Below the pieces are notes generated by a model that was not told the DNA's origin, searched no databases, and was given only the letters and a program-made list of their open reading frames with translations. The position numbers and the translations under genes were made by a program. Of a stretch of DNA of 64,000 nt, positions 38,444-47,699 are shown in pieces. Position 1 is the stretch's first letter. Every line of letters begins with the position of its first letter. Source of the DNA: Gracilariopsis chorda (taxonomy: Eukaryota > Rhodophyta > Florideophyceae > Gracilariales > Gracilariaceae); assembly GCA_003194525.1 (NCBI GenBank), contig NBIV01000002.1:1054001-1118000 (forward strand), written 5' to 3'.

Positions 38444-39109
38444 TGACAAAATGCGAGTTATTGAAAACTGTGCAAGTACTCAAACTATTGTATCCATACC
38501 AACTCTCTGTGAAGTATGAAACACTGATTGAGTATCACCCTGTTCCATATTGATGATGCAGCTGCAAGGTTTCATTAATTCAAGCCATCAGCCAACCACC
38601 TATTGCACCTATTCTCTTTGTTCTATCCTATCTCAAGCAAGCCATTATTATTCTTTCCTTCTAATTTATGACATGAAACATGGTTTGCGTTTTCTCTGTC
38701 TACTCGTACCGACTCTGAAGCGGAGTTTTCAAACTATCACCAGCTCAAAGAGCAGTCAAGAGTGAATAAGGTGTAGTTACATCAGTTCCTTCGGATACAA
38801 CTTTTCGAAAATGTGTCATTGCAATTGCAAAATGTGCATCAACGAGAGATTTTTCTTTCTCTGTCTCAGTGTGATTAAACGCACTAACGCGACTGCATTA
38901 CGTTGTGCAATGAACTAAGGCACCAATGGAAGGTTGGTGTTTTGATAACAGGCGGCCTTATATGTAAAAATGATAATTTCCGTAATTGGCGGCAAATAAA
39001 GCTTCTAGGGCATCATACACGCCTTCAGATGAGATGTGACAGGAGTTGTATCTTGCCGCGTATCTTTTTTTACGTTTTTATCGTAAAATACTAGAGAGAG
39101 ATATATAAT
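38444..39109. other. unassigned spacer
   Basis: AT-rich. No convincing gene, repeat or RNA seen. Confidence 0.3.
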
Positions 39110-40300
39110 TTGGGCCCCAATATTGATTCTTTGAATCATATATGGAAGCCAAACGAAAGACAACCACTCCATGCGAATTTATGCCCATCTTGCCAAAGAA
39201 ATCTATACTCTTCTAACAATAGCAAAACCGGATCAAACTTCATTTTGTAGTCAGCAAGCAGTATGAAGCGATTGTGCTGCGTTTTCTGCAGAACATCTTC
39301 AAAAATTCTTTCGAGAGCCTTCTGTTGTGCTCAAAGCCGATGCAAATGAGCGAAGTACAATATAGACTTATGCTGGATGTAGGAAAGGATTACATTACCC
39401 TCTTCCATTTCATCTGAAATGTATTCTCTCAGTTTGTAAGGACAGCAAACGGAGCAAGACATCTGACACATTTGATATTATGGTTCTTAACAGGATGAGG
39501 TACGATAGTGTTTGGCTCCTGCAGAGCAAATATAGCATCATTGATGCCATCCAAATCTTGTTGTGTATGCACGTTAAAAAAAATACACTTCACAAGATTA
39601 TTCCGTGCTTTTCATTTGCGTGTTGAGATTCCTCTTTTCTTCAAATATTACAAAAATGTTTTCTCCATTCTGATTACGTCCGAGACGCTATACTTTAAAT
39701 ATTATCCAACCACATAATCCATCGATTTCCTTTCGTGTTACAAGCTGTAAGTGCAGAACACACATTTAGAAATGTTGATCGGCCAAGAGCTATTTGATCC
39801 ATTTTCTTGCATGTATTGCAATAAATGCGTTTCGTCTTCCTCGAAACAGCGGGTGGAACAAATTCCTAGTTTTTGGTCACAAATATCTTCGTTCGCCACG
39901 AGATCAATTGAATGTTAGCTTTTACGAAAATAAAACGTACCATGAACTTGGCTTGCCAGGGCTTCCGGCGCAAAAGCTTTTGAAAACGTATGTCAACCTT
40001 TCCAATCACAAACGTTTTATGCCAGACTCGTTGTCCAGCAAGATAAACTCTCTCAAAATTGGATTGCAACTATCTTCAGCATCGTACAGGGAGACATGAC
40101 AGGTATTCGAATTGCACTGCTCCAGAAATATATTGAGTGCATTTCGTTTCATCGAAGCGTAGAGCACAGCTCGAAGCACTCCTTTCTCATTTGAACCTCT
40201 TCTTGTTGCTCTCAATGCCAGTGAAATATCTTTCGTGATAAGAGGAAAACTGCAATTTTTTATTACTACCCATTCGTGTCTGTAGATAAGTATGGGAGTC
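39110..40300 (-). pseudogene. decayed gene of unrecognised family with a DYKMKF motif
   Basis: On the minus strand, several short frames carry protein-like sequence in a consistent order. First is a Cys-rich patch (KRIYCNTCKKMD, near 39.8 kb). A second Cys patch follows (CQMSCSVCCPYKLREYI, near 39.45 kb). Last is a helical stretch leading to LADYKMKFDP (39236-39270). The spaced Cys pairs suggest zinc binding. I recall similar Asp-aromatic-KMKF proteins as uncharacterised multicopy genes of oomycetes and other protists, but cannot verify this. Several stops and frame changes make it a pseudogene. It could also be part of an unclassified transposon. Confidence 0.4.
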
Positions 40301-41271
40301 GACCGGCTTCAATAGAGCACAGATTGTTTTCATCGTCTGAAGAAAAACATTATCACATTTTTGGACGCAGACAGTATTAGCATCTCTGATTTAAACAAAC
40401 TCCAGAGACTTTGGTAGTTTATGGCTATTTTAATACAGTTCCAGTGCTCAGAGCACGTTAGGCAGAGAGGTGACTTGAGTTTGTAATATACGTTCATATT
40501 CCAACTCATTATATCAAACACGTTTGATAGATATCCGAGATCGATTCGTAATGGCGGAACAATAGTTCTAATGATAACGTCGTTACAAAAAACCAAAGGT
40601 GGGAAGTGTACTAGTAATTCTCTTGGCTTTGTTTAGGAAAATCGCAGTAAAGATGCATGACGTGCAGGTGGTTTGCTGTAATAATGCCTGGAATTACATG
40701 TGAAAGCCTTCGTGTTTTGAATAAACCTCTTTTCTTTGTTTTTATCGATGTTTCAATACGCTTTCTTACGTTTGTTGAGTGGGGATTTACTGGCGGAAAA
40801 CTTGCTATAGCGGTAAGTCAGAAGGAGAATGTGTTGTTTTGGCCGTGTTCTTGAAGTGCCATGACGCTGGCCTTCATTTTGATATAAGGTTCACAAACAT
40901 TAAACAAATTTGTCAAACTTTCGTTTGTGAACTTTCCTCAATTAGGCCTACATCAAATCGTCAATCAGGTGTTAAAAGAATTTGGAAACACGTTTTAATG
41001 ATGGCAGAAACGTAGTTTTTTTCTATGACAAAATGTTCCTATGGCTGTTCTCGACTAACTGACTTGCAACGTGCAAGCATAGCTTTGTACCGCCATTGCA
41101 TACCGAACTTCACAATAAAAGCTTTGCGCTGGGTGTGTTAAAAATAGTTGCGCGCAACGTATGATATGATGAAGACCAAACACGGTTATAATGGGTCGAT
41201 CCTGAAACTGTTTTTTGGCCTTGCCCCAAAAACATAGCGTCTATCGTTTTTCCAATTTAGTACGCTGCTTA
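40301..41271. other. unassigned spacer
   Basis: No supported gene. Ends in TTA (41269-41271), the left target copy of the Harbinger element. Confidence 0.35.
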
Positions 41272-41311
41272 GGGGCGTTCCATGAGTTGACGAAACTCTG
41301 AACTCGAAATC
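41272..41311. repeat. Harbinger-1 left terminal inverted repeat
   Basis: 40 bp, perfectly complementary to 47393-47432. Confidence 0.97.
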
Positions 41312-41480
41312 GGAAATCGGTAGATACGCAATCAGAAGATCACACATTGCATACGTTCGTTTCCAGTTTCCGCTTCCGACTGCAACCCACCAGCGCCTGT
41401 AGTCCCCACAAAACGGAAACCGTGTTCCGAATTGTCTTCCATAGTGAATGCCACGTTCTTCGTCACATGCAGGAACATGA

Positions 41481-42846
41481 ACTCGTTTTACCCCGCTAGA
41501 GCACGCGCGCTTATCTACAACTGACGCTCAAGATGATGGCGATAGAGACGTGACAAAGAAAGCGAGTGATGACAAGACAGCAACTACTGGAAAGGAAACC
41601 GACATTGCAGAACAATCGCTAACGATACCGAAACGTGTAGAGCATGGCATCCAAATTCTAGACCAATGCCACTTTGATAACGTCCACTGCAAGCTTTCTC
41701 TCAAATGTTTGAATATTGTAGGCGCACAAAACGCAAAACTGGATACTAAGCACAAAGTTCTAGCAACGAAAATGGTACAACGAAAAGTAAGCTTATCGAC
41801 AATTTGTAAGCTAATTGATGGTTGTGGATGCACTAGTAGCTTGGATTGCGCATTTGTGAATGGACTACGAAACACAACTGTACGAATCAAGCGCAATGCT
41901 CGCGACCATGAGGAAGTGATATGGGTGAAGGGCGATATACCTGTTTTCGTTGATGGTAAAATCGTTATTGGAGAACCTCCTCTTGGTGCTGAAAAGTCCG
42001 CTTCTGTTTCTCAACTTCAGCGTAGACCGCCGTTTGAGGCAGTAGAGTTCTGTCGATTACTGCATGTTACAGTGGATGCCCGGATGGTTTCCGTTCGGGA
42101 AAAGCTCATGGATTGCATGAAAAAAGTAGAGCTCGACAAGCAAAGGGAAGACCCATGGTCCGAAGCAATTGCTCCACTATTCAACGATCCTGATTTTTGG
42201 CCAGACCCGATCTCCGTAGTAGGTGGAGGTGTGACGCGCGATGATATATGTTCAATCAATCCGGCAAATCGTAGTCATTTACGAGATGGTGATATTCTCA
42301 AACGCAAGTTTGGGGAGGTCAAAAGTTTATACGGAACATGTATAACAAGGTACGAAGCATCAGGTCAGAGAGATCCTGAAGCTTTTGTTAGCTACGCAGA
42401 CGGTAAGATCTATATTACGTATGATTTTCTGTTTTTTTCGTTTACATCTAATTATGGAACCGCTTTGTACTAGAGCGCTGCGAAGTGATTTCAAACAAAA
42501 AGCTGGAGTTGGTGTAGAAGTGTCACAGTATGGCTGTGGATCTCCTGCAGTGTCACAGTCTAGATCGAAACGCGCAAGACCTGATAACAGTCGCATTGCT
42601 TCTTCGGGATTGGAGTCTTTGGCTCCTGCGCTTACGCCGCGTGACGAACATGTCGCGCGGGAAATGGAGAAGGCGGAGCGTGATAAAGTTAGGTTTGAAG
42701 CGGCTGAAGCCCATGCTCGCAGCACCAAGGCTTCATTGGAGATTATTCTGAAAGTGAAGGACATGCTAAAATTTTTTTCATGTGAACAGGAGAAGAAGGT
42801 GCTGCATGGTAGTTTAGAACGTTTGATGTGCAATCTGGATGGTTAA
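41481..42846 (+). CDS. Harbinger accessory (DNA-binding type) protein, one probable intron
   Basis: Open from 41481. No ATG occurs in frame before about 41772, so the start may lie in an unseen upstream exon. The first part is a folded, Cys-containing region. The middle (42160-42400) has the pattern DPWSEAIAPLFNDPDFWPDP, IxxINP, RDGDILKRKFGEVKSLY and SGQRDPEAF, a layout I associate with accessory ORFs of algal and oomycete Harbinger-like elements. Its role would be guiding transposase to the termini. A GTAAGA donor at 42403 and AG acceptor at 42474-42475 define a 73 bp intron that keeps frame into a basic linker (SRSKRARP). A charged coiled-coil tail follows (EMEKAERDKVRFEAAEAHAR), ending at a stop at 42844-42846. 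Intact apart from the uncertain start. The family call is from memory. Confidence 0.6.
42403..42475 (+). other. probable spliceosomal intron, 73 bp
   Basis: GTAAGA donor, T-rich stretch (TTTCTGTTTTTTTCG), AG acceptor at 42474-42475. Removing it joins the two frames of the accessory ORF without a stop. The nearer AG at 42472-42473 would not keep frame. Confidence 0.6.
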
Positions 42847-42993
42847 ACACCGCACCCAACGCACCAATGCCCCAATATCCGCCGCACTCTCCGCTAAACT
42901 CTCCCCTGGAGCACGCTACTCCTCCGCCAATGTTGATCTGGACCTTGATGCAGCGCTTCTCGCCGCCAAAATCGCCGAAGCCTACGCCCAGGC
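42847..42993 (+). other. short spacer inside Harbinger-1
   Basis: A plus-strand Ala/Leu-rich run (DLDLDAALLAAKIAEAYA) precedes the Met-Gly repeat in another frame. It may be part of the captured gene or a filler piece. Not recognised. Confidence 0.35.
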
Positions 42994-43044
42994 ATGGGAA
43001 TGGGTATGGGTATGGGCATGGGTATGGGCATGGGTATGGGCATA
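42994..43044 (+). repeat. ATGGGY hexamer repeat (Met-Gly codons)
   Basis: About eight ATGGGT/ATGGGC units in tandem. Read in the delta-COP linker frame they give repeated Met-Gly. Confidence 0.95.
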
Positions 43045-43860
43045 TCATCATCGTTTTCATTTGGTCGAAGTAGTAATGGTCCGCCACCGGTCACTGGCAC
43101 TGCTGCGAAAAAGGGTATGTCACTTGGGAGATCCAAGAACCAAGACTCCTTGTTCGAGTCTTTGCGCCCTGAGAGAGAGGTAGTAGATGCTTCCATCACC
43201 CGTGTTAGAGGAGCTCATGCCGCTGCTGCTGCTGCTTACGTTCCACCCACACAAGCAGTGCAGCAGTGCATTTGTCTTCCGTAGAGAAGCTCAACCTCAC
43301 TGTTTCGAGGGACGGTGGAATTCAAACCATGGAGGTGAAGGGAGATCTTATGCTTCGAATCACTGACTCTAGCAAAGCCGCGATTAGGCTACAAGTCAGC
43401 ACTGGAGGAGGAGGAACCCACCGTATCCAGTTCAGGACGCACCCGAGTGTTGACAGAACGCTTTTCTCAACGCAAGGTATTGTTGGTTTGAAAGACCCAA
43501 AACGGCTCTTCCCTACTGATAATTCTCTCGGAGTCTTACGCTGGCATCTTGCTACGAAGGACGAAAGCGAAGCACCGTTACTCAATAATTGCTGGCCGAG
43601 TGACAGTGGTGACGAGTCTGTCGTGAACATTGAGTACGAACTAGGAGCGAACAAAGAATTTCGGGACGTTGTCATAGCAATTCCAATCTTATCTGGCAGC
43701 CAACGCACCGTCAGCCAATGCGATGGAGAATTTGTGTACAGCTTAAGATCTCAGAGCGTTGAATGGCACCTGGCCGTTATTGACCAGAGCAATTCCCAGG
43801 AATCCCTAGAGTTCTCCCTTGGTGCAGATGATGCGAAGGCGTTCTTCCCGATTAACGTGG
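42994..43860 (+). pseudogene. ARCN1: captured coatomer subunit delta (delta-COP) linker and MHD region
   Basis: delta-COP is a subunit of the COPI coat for Golgi-to-ER vesicles. The linker after the Met-Gly repeat matches its family: KKGMSLGRSKNQDSLFESL. The mu-homology domain follows, with landmarks VEKLNLTVSRDGG, FRTHPSVDRTLF, GLKDPKRLFP, LGVLRWHL, NCWPSDSG, VNIEYEL, DVVIAIP and SLEFS. The longin-like N-terminal half is missing. The match stops at FFPINV (about 43860), some 40 residues short of the usual end, and continues without a stop into a Tic110-like segment. A tandem duplication of eight bases (GCAGTGCA, near 43247-43265) shifts the frame between linker and MHD. It lies within Harbinger-1, so this is a truncated captured copy. 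A complete gene presumably exists elsewhere. Confidence 0.85.
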
Positions 43861-43869
43861 GCCCCAGCG

Positions 43870-45115
43870 GAATAATGCTTGACGAATACAAGAATGGTTT
43901 GGAAAGATTGCGGGATCGCCTTGGATTATCGAAAGAGGATGCAGATGCCGCATTCAACAAAGTTGTGAAGCAGAGAATGTTGGTTTACGTTAATAAAGCC
44001 ATTTCTCAACTTGAAAAGCGGTCCCATTTAAGGGGACAGAGTGAAGAGCGGGACGTAGGAGATGATCCCAACATCAAAAGGGCTGGAGCGGTTTTGGGTA
44101 TAGACGCTGGCAGTCTTCCCATAGAGCTTTCCAATCTTGTTGACTTTTACGTCCATAACGGTTTTGTGATAGAGCAAGAAATTGAGGCTGAGGGAGAGAA
44201 CCGCACCTTTGCAACATACCCGGTTACCCTTAGGGGCGATCTTCAACCAAAGGTTTATAACCAGCTATATAAGAACAATATTTCATCCAATGCTTCAGCG
44301 CCCAGACAAGAAATGAAAAGCAACGACTTTTTTCTGCTCCCGGTCAGCTTGAATTGATCTTGCGAATGACGGAAGAAGAAATTGGCAAGATCCACTCCGA
44401 GATTGGAACAGTTATATACAAGAACTACGTGAATCAGGCGCTGCTGAGAGGCTCGATAGAAGAGAAAGACTTTGATTTCTTTTCGAACATCCAGCGAATG
44501 CTTAGCATGAAACCTGATCACTGTCAGGGTCTTCTGAGAGATGCGAAGGAAAATCGGGTTTCTGTGCTTCTAGAGAAAATATTTGCTCAGTTAAAGGTGC
44601 TCCCAGAAAGTGTAAAGAAGATGAGAACCACAGCAGCCACAGTTGAAGTTGACTTTGTTAAGGACCTGAAGGTTTCTGCCCAACAGAGAGGGAAGTTGTT
44701 TGGTGTAGAAAGGGATGCCGCTATTGATACTGGGGCTCTTTCTCCGGATAACCAATCACTAGTTGCCGAATTACATACAAGCTTGCAACTTGGCGATAAA
44801 ACCACGAAGAATATTCTTCTCGAATGTAAACAACGTCGAACGTTGTCACACTTAGTGCAAGCTGCTGCCAGTTTGCGACAGAACAGGTCAGAATCTGCTG
44901 TGGCAGAGTTGAAGACTATGCTACGCTACGGGAAACTACTGCCAGCAAAAGTGAACGCCCCGGCTGTTTTGGTCACAGAAAAGCAATGGCTGTATCTCTT
45001 GTTCCAAGCTGATGTGATTACGGGTGGGGCTGTAAAGGAATCTGCCCGGGAACTAATCAATCTGCTGAAGACAATGTTTGGGTTTTCTGATGCCAACCTG
45101 GAAGTCCGCGTTTGA
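43870..45115 (+). pseudogene. TIC110: captured Tic110-like segment, fused to delta-COP
   Basis: Tic110 is a chloroplast inner-envelope protein whose helical repeats face the stroma and bind incoming proteins and chaperones. The segment is almost all alpha-helical: ERLRDRLGLSKEDADAAF, GAVLGIDAGSLPIELSNL, then TEEEIGKIHSEIGTVIYKNY, SNIQRMLSMKPDHCQGLL, LLFQADVITGGAVKESARE and LLKTMFGF near the end (45115). Repeated LG(L/I)..E-type helical units resemble the repeats of Tic110. Identification is by pattern and memory and needs a profile search. No membrane segments are present. It continues the delta-COP frame up to 44357, then shifts frame once near 44330-44357. It ends about 330 bp before the hydrolase fragment, which is on the other strand. 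Confidence 0.55.
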
Positions 45116-45446
45116 AGCGTATAACCCTCTAACTAATACATTCCAGTAGGTATGTATAGTTCACCATAAACGTTTGTCATTGTATTCGAAAACCAGGTGA
45201 ATCACAATAGGCTTAAAAGTGGTTGAGCCCTCTGTCGTTTGAACCATAGCACGGAGGTAACCTTTAATTTTTCTTATTGTTGGTTCTTAGAAGTGACAGA
45301 GCCCTCTTGGCCAGGAACAACTTTGAACGTTCGGCTACTGACTCAAAGAGTTGCGCATATTGTTATTCGATCCCAGGAAGATCCTTCACAATGGTAAACA
45401 ATAATTTCCCGAATCGGACACTTTTCTCCATACCAATGAAATTCTT
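45116..45446. other. spacer between convergent genes in Harbinger-1
   Basis: Lies between the plus-strand Tic110-like end and the minus-strand hydrolase end. It would hold both 3' ends. No further gene recognised. Confidence 0.4.
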
Positions 45447-45959
45447 TTATAAGGAAGGCATTAAGAATTCAAGCACATCTGGCTGCTCCTTACAACGGGA
45501 CAAAAGAGTTTCAACCACTCGTATGCCGTCCTCGCCCCATACGCCAGTGCGATACTCCTTTAATGCGGATAGGGCCACTTCTGCCTTTAAATCTGAACCA
45601 ATTCTTGAAAGAAGTTCTGCAACGGCACCAATCACTCGTTGACAGCCCTGTGCGAAATGCTTGTAAAGTTTGATAACAGATCTCCAATGGAAGCTACAAA
45701 ACCGTACAACTGATTTCAGCCCATTATGCCCACCGGCGCTGCCTTTCGCTCGTAGTCTAATGTCTCTGAGATCAAGCGATATATTGTCTGTCACAACCAC
45801 CAGAGCTGCGACAAGAGCGTCCATGTACTTAAGAGCGGCGCGTACTGCGCGACCGGAGGCGTTCATAAACGTGCTTGGTTTGAGCAGCATCACGCTTCTG
45901 TTGTACAAATGGAAGTGCGCTATGTCTCCCTGCACGCTGCTCTCCCGCCGGTTCTTCAT
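45447..45959 (-). pseudogene. pth: captured peptidyl-tRNA hydrolase fragment
   Basis: Peptidyl-tRNA hydrolase frees tRNA from dropped-off peptidyl-tRNA, in organelles and bacteria for this family. Residues 27-85 of the 170-codon frame match its middle: VMLLKPSTFMNASG (family LLKPxTxMNxSG, Asn kept), VVVTDNISLDLRDIRLR (catalytic-site Asp kept), then GSAGGHNGLKSV (GGHNGL, Asn kept). The N-terminal third with the catalytic His (the TRHNVG region) is absent, so it cannot be active alone. After residue 85 the sequence stops resembling the family. The helical tail (AELLSRIGSDLKAEVALSAL) could be yet another captured piece. The ATG overlaps the transposase stop as ATGA, so the fragment lies directly downstream of the transposase on the same strand. 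Confidence 0.75.
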
Positions 45960-47305
45960 CGTAAAAAACCCATTCTGTGCAGTTGTTCAGCGACATTATC
46001 GCGAAGCGTTGAAGATTGACGAGACCGATTTCGGGACCTCAACCTGTCACATTCAATTTGAAGCGGGTCTTGAGAACTGACAGCCGGGAAGCCGTGTACA
46101 TGGATTTCTTCGTTTCTTGGGATGTATTCAAACAGAAAATCATCTGCATTATCAATAATGAAGTTGATGATCAGAGGTGCTTTTCTAAAGGGATGCCTTA
46201 TTGCAGACCAAAAGGTACCTAATCTGCTGACAAGCATACCGAAAGCCTGTTCCACTATTGTGCGACAAGAGGAATGGTACGCGTTAAAAGTGTCTTCCTT
46301 CTGCGTCAACTGCTTTCCAGCGTACGGTGAAAGCACTCTACCCTCGTTGCTGTACGCATCATCAGCGACGACGGCGGCCCAGTCCGGCAGAGTACAACCT
46401 TTCAGTACTTGGTAAAGTTTCGTTGCAGAAAAAGCTGTCGCATCATGAGTGCCTCCGGAATGCATGGCCGAAAGAAAGCAAAACCGATAGTCTCCCTGTA
46501 CGGCGGCCTGTACGCATAACGCAAAAAATCCTTTTCGATTGTAGAACGTGCGTGGATCAAGAGCGTCACATAGACGAGGTTTCTGAACTTCGATGGCAAT
46601 TCCATCTAACGCTGCAATAATGCCACAAAGAGGATTATTTCGCAGTTTGCAGAACATTTTAGCATTCAATTTGCATTCTCTTTCGGATTGTAGGAAGCTT
46701 ATTGGAGGTAGACAGTTCTTGAGAGCGAACAGTGATTCCTGAAATAAGGAATAGAGAGTTGAAGTTCCTATGCCGTACGGCCATCCAAAGTCCAAATAGC
46801 TTCCTGCTGCCAGGATTCGTAGAGTGACGAAAAGCATCACTTCGATGCTTACTGCGGCAGCTACATGACAATTTTTGCGTTGCTTTCTTTACAATTGCTG
46901 ACGCAAACTCGACGAAAGTAACCTGAATTGAAACTTTGAGACGCGGTACATTCCCCTGAAAGCGAAGTCGGAAATGCTTCCAATGTGTTGAATTGGGGAA
47001 AATGGTGGACGACAAATGACTGTTCGGATACTCCTACTGGAATGCTCCGCGTCCCATACGTGTAAGAGATACAAGGGTACGAAACGTTTGATATCTTCAT
47101 GTTGTCGTCGTCTACGACGGCCCTTGATGGTGTCATAGAATGGTTGGCGGGACTGGAGTACATCCAGATAAAGTGTTATAGGTCGTGGCATTTGCTGTAG
47201 AGGAAGCAAGCAGCCGTATGGTAATGAAAATGTAGATAAGGCCGAGGGAATGTGAGGTTTGTAGTCCCCGCATGTGGTGACGACGTGAAGCCAACAGAGT
47301 TGCAT
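45956..47305 (-). pseudogene. Harbinger-1 DDE transposase (DDE_Tnp_4 / PIF-Harbinger type)
   Basis: 449 codons on the minus strand from the first ATG of this frame (47305). The C-terminal 300 residues form the nuclease: AALDGIAIEVQKP (first Asp), then FYNRKGFFALCVQA, GGTHDATAF, AVVADDAYSN (second Asp) and IVEQAFGMLVSRLGTFW (Glu), the DDE triad in family spacing. Before it, ILAAGSYLDFGWPYGIG matches the helical region upstream of the domain. A single stop codon at 46889-46891 interrupts the frame between the N-terminal and catalytic parts. Both sides stay in the same frame, so the copy is one change from open unless it is spliced or read through. It acts in the nucleus on the 40 bp termini, and its stop overlaps the ATG of the hydrolase fragment. 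Confidence 0.85.
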
Positions 47306-47392
47306 GCTCTCTGCAGCCTCATCAGGTTGGTATACAGGCGTCGTTGACTAGGAGCATTACTGTTCAAGAAGCTGACAGGTAAATTCGGCTGT

Positions 47393-47432
47393 GATTTCGA
47401 GTTCAGAGTTTCGTCAACTCATGGAACGCCCC
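47393..47432. repeat. Harbinger-1 right terminal inverted repeat
   Basis: 40 bp, perfect complement of 41272-41311, followed by TTA (47433-47435). Confidence 0.97.
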
Positions 47433-47435
47433 TTA

Positions 47436-47699
47436 GGGCACTGACATCGTATCACTAGAGACGGTCACACCCTCGCAAATGCCTCGTACTCGAATAAGTA
47501 CGAGCTCATGCTATCTGTCCAATCAAAAATGCTAATCCTCTCCTCACTACTTTTCTTGATTCTCATGAAGCATATTAACCAACCACCAGCCATACGTTTT
47601 AGGGATCAACTTTCCTCCAAATTATACGACGCACAGATCGTAGCAGTACAAGGCTTGCACTGCTGCCCTCCTCAACGTCTTCATTACGTTTCTTTTTCT
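47436..47699. other. unassigned, probably the decayed 5' part of the next transposase
   Basis: Plus-strand frames here have no clear match, but they precede the DDE pseudogene without a boundary. Confidence 0.3.

Larger units (their letters stand above)
41272..47432. mobile_element. Harbinger-1: PIF/Harbinger transposon carrying host gene pieces
   Basis: 6,161 bp DNA transposon. The ends are perfect 40 bp inverted repeats (41272-41311 and 47393-47432, starting GGGGCGTTCCATGAGTTG), flanked by TTA on both sides (41269-41271, 47433-47435). This is the 3 bp target preference known for PIF/Harbinger. On the minus strand it encodes a DDE_Tnp_4-type transposase. On the plus strand it encodes an accessory protein with one likely intron, as this superfamily's two-gene plan predicts. 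Between them lie sequences foreign to such transposons: a delta-COP C-terminal region fused to a Tic110-like segment (plus) and a peptidyl-tRNA hydrolase fragment (minus). Identical termini imply recent activity, though the transposase reading has one stop. Gene-carrying elements of this kind are known as Pack-type transposons. Confidence 0.93.

Noticed and set aside
42839-43199. Overlapping frames rich in Trp-Val or Pro-Ile across the hexamer repeat
   Set aside because: Shadow readings of the ATGGGY repeat. Only the Met-Gly frame leads into recognisable delta-COP sequence.
42743-43199. Minus-strand frames opposite the delta-COP piece
   Set aside because: Mirror images of the repeat and coding sequence. 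No family match.
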